From Halomonas sp. (GTDB lineage: Bacteria > Pseudomonadota > Gammaproteobacteria > Pseudomonadales > Halomonadaceae), in assembly GCA_003560175.1 (NCBI GenBank), contig PWIZ01000193.1:1-11475 (forward strand): a stretch of 11,475 nucleotides of DNA, read 5' to 3'. Below the pieces are notes generated by a model that did not search any database, had not been told where the DNA came from, and saw only the letters and a list, made by a program, of their open reading frames with translations. Shown piece after piece: positions 1-7,907 of this stretch (position 1 is the stretch's first letter; every line of letters starts with the position of its first letter). Both the position numbers and the translations under genes were made by a program.

Positions 1-16
1 CACCGGGGCATGACGA

Positions 17-1042
17 TCAGCGGATTGGCGGAGCGTACTGGATGCCACCCTCGGTCCACAGGGCGTTGATGCCGCGCTCGATCTCCAGCGGGGAGCCCAT
101 GCCGACGTTACGCTCGAAGCTCTCGCCGTAGTTACCCACCTGCTTGATGATCTGATAGGCCCAATCGGCGGAGAGGCCCATGCCCTCACCGTAGTTGCCG
201 TCCTGGCCCAGCAGACGCGCGATATCGGGATCCTCGGAGTCGAGCATCTCGTCGACGTTATCGCGGGTGATGCCCATTTCCTCGGCGTTGAGCATGGCGA
301 AGAGGCTCCACTTGACGACGTTGAACCACTGGTCATCACCCTGGCGCACCACCGGGCCCAGCGGCTCCTTGGAGATGATTTCCGGCAGGATCATGGAGTC
401 GTCCGGATCGGCGAGCTGAATGCGCAGGGCCGCCAGCTGCGAGGTATCGGAGGTCAACACGTCGCAGCGACCGGCCTCGTAGCCGCCCACGGTCTGCTCG
501 GAGGTATCGAAGACGATGGGGTCGAACGCCATGTCGTTGGCGCGGAAGTAGTCGGCCACGTTGAGTTCGGTGGTGGTGCCGGACTGCACGCAGATCGCGG
601 CGCCATCGAGTTCCTGGGCGCTGGTGAGCCCCAGGTCGCGGTTGACCATGAAGCCAATGCCGTCGTAGAAGGTCACGCCGGTGAAGTTGAGACCCAGGGT
701 AGTATCGCGGGTGGTCGTCCAGGTGGTGTTTCGCGAGAGCACGTCCGCTTCGCCGGACTGCAGTGCGGTGAAGCGCTCCACGGCGTTGAGCGACACATAG
801 CGCACCGCCTCGGCATCGCCGAACACCGCGGCCGCCACGGCGCGGCAGACGTCGACGTCCAGGCCCTGCCACTCGCCCTCGTCATCCGGGGCCGAGAAGC
901 CCGGCAGGCCGTCACTGACGCCGCACTGCACGGCACCACGATCGCGGGTCGCCTCCAGGGTGGAGGCCTGGACGGCCGAGGAAGCCGTAAAGGCCAGGGC
1001 ACCGGCAGAAGCCAGCAGGAGCAGTTTGTTGTTATTGAGCAT
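17..1042 (-). CDS. aapJ: Periplasmic substrate-binding protein of a general L-amino-acid ABC transporter (AapJ/BztA/YhdW type)
   Basis: 341 residues, the usual length for the AapJ/BztA family. A Sec signal peptide is visible: Lys at 6, a hydrophobic stretch at about 7-24, and a likely cleavage site VQA|S at 26/27. The mature protein begins with the family-typical TLEATRDRGAVQCGVSDG and continues as a type II periplasmic binding fold (GLDVDVCRAVAAAVFGD, RNTTWTTTRD, CVQSGTTTE). Four cysteines lie at positions where such proteins usually have them. The family captures a broad range of L-amino acids and delivers them to an AapQMP-type permease/ATPase. Those genes would lie beyond base 1 on this strand, and only 16 bases remain here. 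A purine-rich GAGGGAAG precedes the ATG. A sigma-54 promoter candidate and an NtrC-like site lie upstream, so nitrogen control is inferred. The substrate range cannot be read from sequence. Confidence 0.9.
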   Translation of the reverse strand: MLNNNKLLLLASAGALAFTASSAVQASTLEATRDRGAVQCGVSDGLPGFSAPDDEGEWQGLDVDVCRAVAAAVFGDAEAVRYVSLNAVERFTALQSGEADVLSRNTTWTTTRDTTLGLNFTGVTFYDGIGFMVNRDLGLTSAQELDGAAICVQSGTTTELNVADYFRANDMAFDPIVFDTSEQTVGGYEAGRCDVLTSDTSQLAALRIQLADPDDSMILPEIISKEPLGPVVRQGDDQWFNVVKWSLFAMLNAEEMGITRDNVDEMLDSEDPDIARLLGQDGNYGEGMGLSADWAYQIIKQVGNYGESFERNVGMGSPLEIERGINALWTEGGIQYAPPIR

Positions 1043-1112
1043 GGGGATCTTCCCTCGCGTAGGTGATGGGTCTTATCGGTGTCGGGTCATGCCGTAGCAT
1101 GCAGAAGACATT

Positions 1113-1129
1113 AGCAAGGATCGTTCCAA
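1113..1129 (-). promoter_or_regulatory. Candidate sigma-54 (RpoN) -24/-12 promoter for the amino-acid binding protein gene
   Basis: On the minus strand the bases read TTGGAACGATCCTTGCT. The sigma-54 consensus is YTGGCACG-N4-TTGCW. There is one mismatch (A for C) in the -24 block, the -12 block is perfect, and GG and GC are separated by exactly 10 bases as required. Transcription would start near 1102, giving a leader of about 60 bases before the ATG at 1042. Sigma-54 control of amino-acid uptake genes is well established in proteobacteria. Its use here is inferred. Confidence 0.6.
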
Positions 1130-1191
1130 CTCAGGAGTCTGCGGCGATAGGTCAACTTTCAACGCTTGGACACAGGCCAAGGGCACAGCCC

Positions 1192-1208
1192 TGCACCATC
1201 GCGGTGCT
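1192..1208. promoter_or_regulatory. Candidate NtrC-type enhancer site
   Basis: TGCACC-ATCGC-GGTGCT matches the NtrC consensus TGCACC-N5-GGTGCA with one mismatch at the last base. Its centre (about 1200) lies roughly 98 bases upstream of the start predicted from the sigma-54 promoter, a normal distance for an enhancer-binding protein. A weaker GGTGCG half site at 1235-1240 lies one site-spacing further upstream. The same inverted repeat could also form a small RNA hairpin downstream of the VanZ-like gene, but no T-run follows it. Confidence 0.45.
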
Positions 1209-1273
1209 GCCGTGGCGATGCTTGGAATCTCCATGGTGCGCCGCAGGAGGGTGTCGGGAGGTCATTCTTCGGC

Positions 1274-1660
1274 TCAGGGAGGCCGCAGCAGCCCTCGACG
1301 CAATAGGTAGAGCAGCGCCACCGCGAACGCGGCGCCGAGGGAATTGGCGAGTATGTCCCACCCGTCACCGCCGCTGCGGCCCGGCACCGGGATCTGGGCA
1401 ACTTCGATGGCGATGCCGTAGAGCACGGCGATCAGGAAGGCATGCGGCAGGCGCACCCCGGCTAGGCCGACCAGCCCCGCGAGACCGGCATAGCCGACGA
1501 AGTGGTTGAGCTTATCCCAGGGTAGGTTGCTGGGCATCTGGCTACCCGGCGTCAGGCTGCCCAGGGCGATGGCCAGCGCCCCCAAAACGGCCAGCGCCGC
1601 CCACAGGCGGCGCTGGTCGTGCAGGCGTCGAAGCCAGTCGAGCCGAGTCGACTCAGCCAT
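1274..1660 (-). CDS. VanZ-like family small membrane protein
   Basis: 128 residues with about four hydrophobic segments (roughly 19-37, 50-68, 71-88 and 104-122). VanZ-family landmarks are present: SLTPG near residue 35, then [40 protein letters not shown] and a basic C-terminus. The family is named after VanZ of teicoplanin resistance, but most members, including small proteobacterial ones like this, have no established role; resistance should not be assumed. Its ATG lies inside the end of hemE, which overlaps it by 8 bases (1653-1660), so translational coupling to hemE is likely. I see no intrinsic terminator with a T-run downstream. Confidence 0.8.
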   Translation of the reverse strand: MAESTRLDWLRRLHDQRRLWAALAVLGALAIALGSLTPGSQMPSNLPWDKLNHFVGYAGLAGLVGLAGVRLPHAFLIAVLYGIAIEVAQIPVPGRSGGDGWDILANSLGAAFAVALLYLLRRGLLRPP

Positions 1661-2729
1661 GCTGGATCTGGCGGTGATAGGCCGGGCTCAACTCGTGCAG
1701 GGCCTCCATGAAGGCCGTGACGTTGTCCGGGTTGGTGAACTGACTGATGCCGTGGCCCAGGTTGAACACATGGCCGGGGCCCTGGCCGTAGCTGTCGAGG
1801 ATGCGAGCCACCTCGGCGCGGATCGCCGCGGGTCGGGCGAACAGCACGTTGGGGTCAAGGTTACCCTGCAGGGCCACCTTGTGACCCACCCGGGCACGGG
1901 CGCTGGAGAGCTCAGTGGACCAGTCCAGACCCACGGCGTCGGCGCCCGCCAAGGCGATGTCCTCGAGCCACTGGCCACCGTTCTTGGTGAACAGGATCAC
2001 CGGTACCCGGCGCCCCTCGTGCTCGCGAATCAAGCCGGCGACGATCTGCTCCATGTAGCGCAGCGAGAACTCCCGGTAGGCCGGCGTGGAGAGCGCGCCG
2101 CCCCAGGTGTCGAAGATCTGCACCGCCTGGGCGCCGGCACGGATCTGGGCGTTAAGGTAGTCGGTAACCGCCGTGGCCAGGGTATCAAGCAGCTCATGCA
2201 TCACGCTGGGCGTGTCGTAGAGCATCGTCTTGACGTGGCGGAAGTCCTTGCTGGAGCTGCCCTCCACCATGTAGGTGGCCAGGGTCCAGGGGCTGCCGGA
2301 GAAGCCGATCAACGGCACCCGGCCGTTGAGCTCGCGGCGGATGGTGGAGACCGCGCGCATCACGTAGTCCAGATCGCGCTCCGCATCCGGCGCCTTGAGC
2401 GCCTCGACTTCGGCCGCGGTACGCACCGGCTTGCGGAACTTGGGTCCCTCGCCGGTCTCGAAATAGAGCCCCAGGCCCATGGCATCCGGGATGGTGAGAA
2501 TATCCGAGAAGAGGATCGCCGCGTCCAATGGATAGCGCTCCAGGGGCTGCAGGGTCACCTCACAGGCAAGATCCTGATTGCGACACAGGCTCATGAAGTC
2601 GCCGGCCTCGGCTCGGCTGGCGCGGTACTCCGGCAGGTAGCGACCCGCCTGGCGCATCATCCACACCGGAGTGCGGTCCACAGGCTGACGCGCCAGGGCG
2701 CGCAGAAAGCGATCGTTCTTGAGTTCCAT
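1653..2729 (-). CDS. hemE: Uroporphyrinogen decarboxylase
   Basis: 358 residues, close to the 354 of E. coli HemE. The enzyme removes four acetate carboxyls from uroporphyrinogen III to give coproporphyrinogen III in cytoplasmic haem synthesis. Both family signatures are visible: [16 protein letters not shown] at 21-36 and [16 protein letters not shown] near 143-158. The catalytic Asp in LFSDILT is residue 76. The C-terminal block [10 protein letters not shown] is also present. The frame stays open upstream to 2978, but the ATG at 2729 is preferred because [18 protein letters not shown] aligns directly with the E. coli start, and a longer form would run into ribA. The ribosome binding site is weak. 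It is divergent from ribA and followed by an overlapping VanZ-like gene. Confidence 0.96.
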   Translation of the reverse strand: MELKNDRFLRALARQPVDRTPVWMMRQAGRYLPEYRASRAEAGDFMSLCRNQDLACEVTLQPLERYPLDAAILFSDILTIPDAMGLGLYFETGEGPKFRKPVRTAAEVEALKAPDAERDLDYVMRAVSTIRRELNGRVPLIGFSGSPWTLATYMVEGSSSKDFRHVKTMLYDTPSVMHELLDTLATAVTDYLNAQIRAGAQAVQIFDTWGGALSTPAYREFSLRYMEQIVAGLIREHEGRRVPVILFTKNGGQWLEDIALAGADAVGLDWSTELSSARARVGHKVALQGNLDPNVLFARPAAIRAEVARILDSYGQGPGHVFNLGHGISQFTNPDNVTAFMEALHELSPAYHRQIQHG

Positions 2730-2761
2730 GCAGGCGGTTATCCACGGGAAATGTGGGCCAT

Positions 2762-2790
2762 ATTGTACCCGATCATGGCGCCATGGGCTG
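2762..2790 (-). promoter_or_regulatory. Candidate sigma-70 promoter for hemE
   Basis: On the minus strand TACAAT (2762-2767) matches the -10 consensus at 5 of 6 positions. The hexamer 17 bases upstream (CAGCCC, 2785-2790) is a poor -35. The start would fall near 2755, giving a short leader of about 26 bases. A 12-base palindrome (2774-2785) fills most of the spacer. Confidence 0.4.
2774..2785. repeat. 12-base perfect palindrome between hemE and ribA
   Basis: CATGGCGCCATG is its own reverse complement. It lies between the predicted -10 and -35 of hemE and just upstream of the predicted ribA -35, where a repressor could affect both genes. I recognise no regulator with this site, so its role as an operator is inference only. 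Confidence 0.3.
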
Positions 2791-2795
2791 CGGTC

Positions 2796-2824
2796 GTGAG
2801 CCCGACGCGGCTTCCTGTTAGAAT
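2796..2824 (+). promoter_or_regulatory. Candidate sigma-70 promoter for ribA
   Basis: TAGAAT at 2819-2824 (5 of 6 to TATAAT) lies 17 bases after GTGAGC at 2796-2801 (3 of 6 to TTGACA). The start would be near 2831, leaving about 59 bases before the GTG. That leader is too short for a complete FMN riboswitch, and no RFN-element core is visible. Confidence 0.4.
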
Positions 2825-2889
2825 GGGGCCCCACCCGCCGGCACTGCCCTTGCCGTGGACGAAAGTAGGGCCTGACTCCGAGGTACCCC

Positions 2890-3525
2890 GTGACGATTCG
2901 ATTCATCGCCGCCTCCCGGCTGCCCACCCCCTGGGCCACCTTCACCATGCACGGCTTCGAGGACGAGGCCACCGGCAAGGATCACATCGCCCTGACCCTG
3001 GGCGACCTGACCGACGGCGAGCCGGTGCTGGGGCGGGTCCACTCCGAATGCCTGACCGGCGATGCGCTGTTCTCGATGCGCTGCGACTGTGGCTACCAGC
3101 TCCAGGAGGCGCTCAAACGCATCGCCGGCGAAGGGCGCGGGGTGCTGCTCTACCTGCGCCAGGAGGGGCGCGGCATCGGCCTGCTCAACAAGATCCGCGC
3201 CTACCATCTCCAGGACCAGGGTGCCGACACCGTGGAGGCCAACGAGCAGCTAGGCTTCGGAGCCGACCTTCGGCGTTACGACCTCTGTGTGCCGATGCTT
3301 GAGCACCTGAGCGTGGCATCACTTAGACTGATGACCAACAACCCACGCAAGGTCGAGGCCCTGACCAGCGCTGGCGTACATGTCGCGGAGAGAGTGCCGC
3401 TGACTACCGGCCTGAACCCTCACAACGAGCACTACCTCTCCACCAAGGCCGGCAAGCTCGGACATATGATGGCGCTGGGCGATTTCACCCAGGCCAGCGA
3501 TGTGGATATCGAACGCAAGCCCTGA
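2890..3525 (+). CDS. ribA: GTP cyclohydrolase II
   Basis: 211 residues. The enzyme opens GTP with release of formate and pyrophosphate, giving 2,5-diamino-6-ribosylamino-4(3H)-pyrimidinone 5'-phosphate, the first step of riboflavin synthesis. The zinc ligands Cys54, Cys65 and Cys67 (ECLTGD...MRCDCG) and the catalytic Asp126 and Arg128 ([10 protein letters not shown]) fall at the same numbers as in E. coli RibA. The GTP-binding block [10 protein letters not shown] is at 89-98. The start is GTG, supported by GAGG at 2880-2883 with a 6-base spacer and by the residue numbering. It is a stand-alone cyclohydrolase, not fused to a RibB domain. It is divergent from hemE. Confidence 0.95.
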   Translation: MTIRFIAASRLPTPWATFTMHGFEDEATGKDHIALTLGDLTDGEPVLGRVHSECLTGDALFSMRCDCGYQLQEALKRIAGEGRGVLLYLRQEGRGIGLLNKIRAYHLQDQGADTVEANEQLGFGADLRRYDLCVPMLEHLSVASLRLMTNNPRKVEALTSAGVHVAERVPLTTGLNPHNEHYLSTKAGKLGHMMALGDFTQASDVDIERKP

Positions 3526-3611
3526 GGCCCGGCGCGGCGTCTGGCCCTCTTCTGGCAGAGAACAGTCGATGCCTTCGTCCCTGTATCGATTCATTCCTCA
3601 AGACATCTTTC

Positions 3612-4289
3612 ATGCCAATGCCCCAAGTCAATCAACATAGCCAGCACCACCACAGCGTCTCCGAGGAGCTGCTCAACAGCGTCAGTCACGGTATCGGTGC
3701 CGTATTGAGCTTGATCGGTGTGGTGGTCCTGATCGTTATGGCCAGCATCGCGGCCCATGTTGACCCTTGGAAAATCGCCAGCATCGGCCTGTACGGCGTC
3801 AGCCTGGTACTGCTCTATACCGTCTCGACGCTCTATCACGGCTTCAAGCACCCTCGACTGAAACAGCGGTTCCAGCATCTGGATCACTGCGCCATCTACC
3901 TGCTGATCGCCGGCACCTACACGCCGTTCCTACTGGTCAACATGCGCGGGCCCACCGGCTGGACGCTGTTTGCTATCGTCTGGTCCCTGGCGCTGTTCGG
4001 CATCGCCTGCAAGCTGATCTGGCCCCACCGCTTCACCGTGATGCGGGTCGCCATCTATTTGATCATGGGCTGGCTGATTATCTTCGCCAGCGGCGAGATG
4101 ACGACGAGTCTGTCGAACGTCGGCATCGTTCTGCTCGCCGCCGGCGGCATCACCTATACCCTGGGTGTCATCTTCTTTGCCATCAGCGCGATACCTTACA
4201 ATCACGCCATCTGGCACCTGTTCGTGCTGGGCGGCAGCACCTGCCACTATTTTGCGGTCTACACGTCGGTGCTGCCCTTCACCGCCTGA
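3612..4289 (+). CDS. trhA: TrhA/hemolysin III (PAQR) family membrane protein
   Basis: 225 residues with about seven membrane segments, very similar to E. coli TrhA (YqfA). Landmarks are NSVSHGIG at 22-29, STLYH at 72-76, DHCAIYLLIAGTYTPFLLV at 91-109 and NHAIWHLFVLGG at 197-208. His76, His198 and His202 correspond to the conserved metal-site histidines of PAQR proteins. The family is linked to membrane fluidity homeostasis; the hemolysin name comes from a Bacillus cereus protein and does not imply virulence. The N-terminus is unusually rich in His (9, 12, 13, 14). The Shine-Dalgarno sequence is weak, and a second in-frame ATG lies at 3618, so the start could shift by two codons. It is convergent with djlA, with 6 bases between stops. 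Confidence 0.9.
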   Translation: MPMPQVNQHSQHHHSVSEELLNSVSHGIGAVLSLIGVVVLIVMASIAAHVDPWKIASIGLYGVSLVLLYTVSTLYHGFKHPRLKQRFQHLDHCAIYLLIAGTYTPFLLVNMRGPTGWTLFAIVWSLALFGIACKLIWPHRFTVMRVAIYLIMGWLIIFASGEMTTSLSNVGIVLLAAGGITYTLGVIFFAISAIPYNHAIWHLFVLGGSTCHYFAVYTSVLPFTA

Positions 4290-4301
4290 CCATGATCAGG
4301 C
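4284..4301. repeat. Short inverted repeat containing the two convergent stop codons
   Basis: GCCTGA-CCATGA-TCAGGC has 6-base arms around a 6-base loop. The left arm includes the trhA TGA and the right arm the djlA stop, read on the other strand. Without a T-run on either side it is at most a weak bidirectional terminator. Confidence 0.35.
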
Positions 4302-5054
4302 AGCGCGCGCCCTGCGGATGCGCTCATAGGCGCTGCCGATCTCGCTGGTGCGCTCCTTGGCAACCTCGCGCATGCTGTCGGGCAAGCCCCTGGCGGCGAG
4401 CTTGTCGGGGTGGTTCTCGCTCATCAAACGTCGATAGGCCGTCTTGATCTCGGCGTCGCTGGCCTCCGGCTCCACGCCAAGCACACGATAGGCATCCTCG
4501 AGCGACGGGTGATGTTCATCCGTCCCGCGGGGCCCGCTGCGCAGCATGGCTTCGATCTGGGCAATCTCGGCGTCCGAACAGCCCAGGCCCCGCACAACAC
4601 GCATCAACATCTCATGCTCAGCGGGATGCAGCTTGCCGTCGGCGGCGACCGCGGCCAGCTGCACCTGCAGGAAAACCTGGCGTAGAGCGGTCTGATGTGA
4701 CGCAATGCGGCGAATCCTGGCCAGCTCGGCGTCCAGGTCGAAGTCGGCGCCCTTGCCGCGGGTGAAGTCGGCGCGGGCCTGGGCGCGCTGGGCCTCGTTG
4801 AGCCGTAGCCGATCCCACAGCTGGCGGGACGCTGCCAACTCATGCTCGGAGACCTGGCCATCCGCCTTGCACAGACACCCCATGACCGCAAAAGTCGACT
4901 CCAGGAACTGCGACTGAAGGCCCACCAGCTGCTTCTTCAGGCGAATTCGCAGTCGCCTGCCCAGCCAGAAGCCCAGAGCCGCACCCACCAGCAGGCCGAT
5001 AGGGCCGCCGATGGCCAGCCCCAGCAGGGCACCGATCAGTATCAGGAACAGCAT
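4296..5054 (-). CDS. djlA: DjlA-type membrane-anchored DnaJ-like co-chaperone (TerB + J domain)
   Basis: 252 residues, against about 271 in E. coli DjlA. A single glycine-rich membrane segment with small-residue spacing (about 2-31) is followed by a basic stop-transfer stretch, a TerB-like helical domain at about 45-170 (CLCKADGQVSEHE, AVAADGKLHPAEHE) and a C-terminal J domain at about 185-250 with HPD at 215-217. The sequence ENHPDKLAARGLP is characteristic of DjlA. It should stimulate DnaK ATPase at the inner membrane. The frame is open to 5135, but the ATG at 5054 is chosen because GAGG sits 5 bases upstream and the family begins with the membrane segment. It starts 26 bases after the dxs stop, so it is probably the last gene of that operon. 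E. coli djlA lies in a different neighbourhood. Confidence 0.88.
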   Translation of the reverse strand: MLFLILIGALLGLAIGGPIGLLVGAALGFWLGRRLRIRLKKQLVGLQSQFLESTFAVMGCLCKADGQVSEHELAASRQLWDRLRLNEAQRAQARADFTRGKGADFDLDAELARIRRIASHQTALRQVFLQVQLAAVAADGKLHPAEHEMLMRVVRGLGCSDAEIAQIEAMLRSGPRGTDEHHPSLEDAYRVLGVEPEASDAEIKTAYRRLMSENHPDKLAARGLPDSMREVAKERTSEIGSAYERIRRARAA

Positions 5055-5080
5055 CGTAACCTCGTAAAAAACGTGACGGA

Positions 5081-7006
5081 TCAGGGCAGCCGGGCGCGGA
5101 TCGACGCCTCGATGCCGTCCGCGTTCAAGTCGCACTCGGCGAGCAGTTCGGCAGGCTTGCCGTGTTCAACGAAGGCGTCAGGCAGTCCGAGGTTGAGCAC
5201 CGCGACCTGCACACCCTCGGCCAGCAACAGCTCGTTGACCGCACTGCCCGCCCCACCGGCCACCACATTCTCCTCCAGTGTCACCAGCAGATCGTGGTCT
5301 GCCGCGGCGTCCAGCACCGCCTCGCGGTCCAGTGGCTTGATGCTGCGCATGTTGAAGTGGCTGGCATCAAGACGCTCGGCCACATCGGCAGCCGACGTAT
5401 TGAGGCTCCCGAAGGCCAGCAGGGCCACTCGCTGGCCGGCCCCGGCGCCGCTCTCGCGGCGTCGCTGGGCCTGTCCGATGGGAAGCGGCTCGAGATGAGC
5501 GGGAATCGTCACGCCGGGACCGCTGCCGCGGGGATAGCGCACGGCGGCGGGGCCGGGGTAGTGGTAGGCGGCGCTGAGCATGGCACGACACTCCGCCTCA
5601 TCGGCAGGGGCCAGCACCACCAGTCCCGGCACGCAGCGCAGAAAGGAAAGGTCAAGATTGCCATGGTGAGTGGGGCCGTCCTCGCCTACCAGGCCGGCGC
5701 GGTCGATGGCGAAGGTCACATCGAGGTCCTGCACCGCCACATCGTGAATCAGCTGGTCATAGCCGCGCTGCAGGAAGGTGGAGTAGATCGCCACCACCGG
5801 TTTCATGCCCTCGCAGGCCATGCCGGCGGCCAGGGTCACCGCGTGCTGCTCGGCGATGGCCACGTCGAAGTAGCGCTCGGGATACTCCTGCGAGAAGCGA
5901 ATGAGGTCGGAGCCCTCGCGCATGGCCGGGGTGATACCGAGCAGCCGCGCATCGGCCGCCGCCATGTCGCACAGCCAGTCGCCGAAGACGTTGCAGTACT
6001 TGGGCTGCCTGGGCGCCGGACTGGCCGGCTTGAGCGGCGGCGGCGTATCGCCGTTCTTCTTCAGCTCGCTCTTTTCCAACTTCGTGATGGCATGGTAGCC
6101 GATAGGATCGGCCTCGGCGGGCAGGAAGCCGCGCCCCTTGCAGGTGCGCACGTGGAGAAACTGGGGCCCGTCGAGATCGCGCATATTGCCCAGCGTCTGC
6201 ACCAGCAGCGGCAGATCATGACCGTCGATGGGACCGATGTAATTGAAGCCCATCTCCTCGAAGAGCGTGGCCGGGCTGACCATGCCCTTCATGTGCTCCT
6301 CGGTGCGCCGCGCCAGCTCCAGGGCCCCGGGCAGGTGGGAGAGCACCTTCTTGCCGCCCTCACGCATGGTGGTATAGGGCTTGCTGACCAGGATCCGCGC
6401 CAGGTAGCTGGCGATGCCGCCAACGTTCTCCGAGATCGACATCTCGTTATCGTTGAGCACCACCAGCAGGTTGGCATCAACGTGGCCGGCATGGGCCAGG
6501 GCTTCGAAGGCCATGCCGGCAGTGAGGGCACCGTCGCCAATCACCGCGCAGGTGCGCCGCGTCTCGCCGCGGGCCCGGGCGGCCAGCGCCATGCCCAGCG
6601 CCGCCGAGATGGAGGTGCTGGAGTGGCCCACACCGAAGGTGTCGTACTCCGACTCGGCGCGGCGCGGAAAAGCCGCCAGGCCGCCGTAGTGACGAATCTT
6701 GAGCATCGCCTCGCGACGGCCGGTGAGGATCTTGTGGGGATAGGCCTGGTGACCCACGTCCCACACCAGGCGGTCATGGGGGGTCTCCAGCGCCTGGTGC
6801 AGCGCCACGGTGAGCTCCACGACGCCGAGGCCGGCCCCGAAGTGCCCCCCGGAGACCCCCACACTGTAGAGCAGATAGGCGCGCAGCTCATCGGCCACCT
6901 GCGCCAGCTGCGCGGTGGACATGGCGCGCAGCGCGGCCGGGGTGTCCAGGGTGTCGAGCAGCGGCGTCGCCGGACGCTCGGCGGGAATCTCGTCGAACAG
7001 CTTCAT
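5081..7006 (-). CDS. dxs: 1-deoxy-D-xylulose-5-phosphate synthase
   Basis: 641 residues from this start. This thiamine-diphosphate enzyme condenses pyruvate and glyceraldehyde 3-phosphate, the first and rate-controlling step of the MEP isoprenoid pathway; its product also feeds thiamine and pyridoxal synthesis. Visible features are [10 protein letters not shown] with His55, the Mg/ThDP motif [13 protein letters not shown] from 157 with NDN at 185-187, the catalytic Glu386 in [31 protein letters not shown], and a transketolase C-terminal domain. The ATG at 7006 lies 16 bases after the ispA stop and aligns with family N-termini. A GTG at 7033 would add 9 residues and overlap ispA by 11 bases, and it cannot be excluded. 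Confidence 0.95.
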   Translation of the reverse strand: MKLFDEIPAERPATPLLDTLDTPAALRAMSTAQLAQVADELRAYLLYSVGVSGGHFGAGLGVVELTVALHQALETPHDRLVWDVGHQAYPHKILTGRREAMLKIRHYGGLAAFPRRAESEYDTFGVGHSSTSISAALGMALAARARGETRRTCAVIGDGALTAGMAFEALAHAGHVDANLLVVLNDNEMSISENVGGIASYLARILVSKPYTTMREGGKKVLSHLPGALELARRTEEHMKGMVSPATLFEEMGFNYIGPIDGHDLPLLVQTLGNMRDLDGPQFLHVRTCKGRGFLPAEADPIGYHAITKLEKSELKKNGDTPPPLKPASPAPRQPKYCNVFGDWLCDMAAADARLLGITPAMREGSDLIRFSQEYPERYFDVAIAEQHAVTLAAGMACEGMKPVVAIYSTFLQRGYDQLIHDVAVQDLDVTFAIDRAGLVGEDGPTHHGNLDLSFLRCVPGLVVLAPADEAECRAMLSAAYHYPGPAAVRYPRGSGPGVTIPAHLEPLPIGQAQRRRESGAGAGQRVALLAFGSLNTSAADVAERLDASHFNMRSIKPLDREAVLDAAADHDLLVTLEENVVAGGAGSAVNELLLAEGVQVAVLNLGLPDAFVEHGKPAELLAECDLNADGIEASIRARLP

Positions 7007-7022
7007 GGGCTCATCTGTCGTG

Positions 7023-7907
7023 TCAGTGGTCACGTTCTATCATGTAGCGGGCCAGGGCCTTGAGGGGAGCGGCACCTTCGCCCAGCGGGGCAAGGGCCGC
7101 CACGGCCTCCTCCACCAGCTCGCCGGCGCGGGCGCGAGCGCCTGCCAGGCCCAGCAGCGTGGGGTAGGTGGGCTTGTCCCGGGCGGCATCCGCCCCCGAG
7201 GCCTTGCCCAGGGTGGCGGTGTCGCCGGTCACATCGAGCACATCATCGTGGATCTGGAAGGCCAGGCCGATGGCCCGGGCGTAGGCGTCCAGGGCGTCCA
7301 GCCGCGGGTCGTCCTCGGCCACGGCGGCGAGTCCGCCCAGGCGCACCGCGGCGCGGATCAGCGCACCGGTCTTGTGGCCGTGCATGGTGGCGAGTGCCGC
7401 GACGTCCGGATGACCGCCCACGGCTGCCAGATCCAGCGCCTGGCCGGCCACCATGCCGTCGCGACCGGCGGCTTCGGCCAGGGTGCGAATCATCGCCGGC
7501 AGGCGCGGATGGGTTGCCCGCGCCAATACCTCGAAGGCCAGCGCCTGCAGGGCATCACCAGCCAGAACTGCCGTGGCCTCATCGAAGGCCCGGTGCACCG
7601 TGGGCTGGCCGCGGCGCAGGTCGTCGTCGTCCATGGCCGGCAGGTCATCGTGGACCAGCGAGTAGGCGTGCACCAGCTCGATGGCCATGGCCGACGCGTC
7701 CAGGCTGGCGTCGCCCGCGCCCAGGGCGCGGCCGGCAGCATAGACCAGCACCGGACGCAGACGCTTGCCGCCCACCAGCACACCGTGGCACATGGCGGCA
7801 TCCAGGCGCGGCACCACGGCGTCTCGTACGCCGAACAGCGCCTCGAGACGCTCATCCACCCGGGCGCGATCCGCGGCCAGGCCGGCCGCCAGGGTCTCAG
7901 CGTTCAC
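7023..7907 (-). CDS. ispA: Farnesyl diphosphate synthase (short-chain polyprenyl synthase)
   Basis: 294 residues. The enzyme adds two isopentenyl units to dimethylallyl diphosphate to give farnesyl diphosphate, the precursor of ubiquinone side chains and undecaprenyl carriers. Motifs are GGKRLRP at 46-52, the first Asp-rich motif DDLPAMD at 87-93 with the four-residue bacterial spacing, and the second motif DDVLD later in [13 protein letters not shown]. Tyr82, five residues before the first motif, is consistent with a C15 product. The frame is open upstream to 7961 with an ATG, but the GTG at 7907 is preferred because a perfect GGAGG lies 6 bases before it. This start overlaps the xseB end by 11 bases, suggesting coupled translation. 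Confidence 0.93.
   Translation of the reverse strand: MNAETLAAGLAADRARVDERLEALFGVRDAVVPRLDAAMCHGVLVGGKRLRPVLVYAAGRALGAGDASLDASAMAIELVHAYSLVHDDLPAMDDDDLRRGQPTVHRAFDEATAVLAGDALQALAFEVLARATHPRLPAMIRTLAEAAGRDGMVAGQALDLAAVGGHPDVAALATMHGHKTGALIRAAVRLGGLAAVAEDDPRLDALDAYARAIGLAFQIHDDVLDVTGDTATLGKASGADAARDKPTYPTLLGLAGARARAGELVEEAVAALAPLGEGAAPLKALARYMIERDH

Noticed and set aside
1180..1192. Inverted repeat AGGGC-ACA-GCCCT as a terminator for the hemE-vanZ transcript
   Set aside because: The stem is only 5 bases and no T-run follows on the minus strand.
1063..1509. Long open frame on the plus strand (148 codons)
   Set aside because: It is opposite the VanZ-like gene and its downstream gap, is Arg/Pro-rich, and matches no family. 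It is a high-GC shadow frame.
2825..2889. FMN riboswitch before ribA
   Set aside because: The predicted leader is about 59 bases, too short for an RFN element, and none of its conserved core is present.
1506..3302. 598-codon open frame on the plus strand
   Set aside because: It runs antisense through hemE and then out of frame through ribA, both of which have clear family motifs. Long antisense frames are normal at this GC content.
5162..7063. 633-codon open frame antisense to dxs
   Set aside because: It mirrors dxs almost end to end and has no recognisable domain; it is explained by codon bias in dxs.
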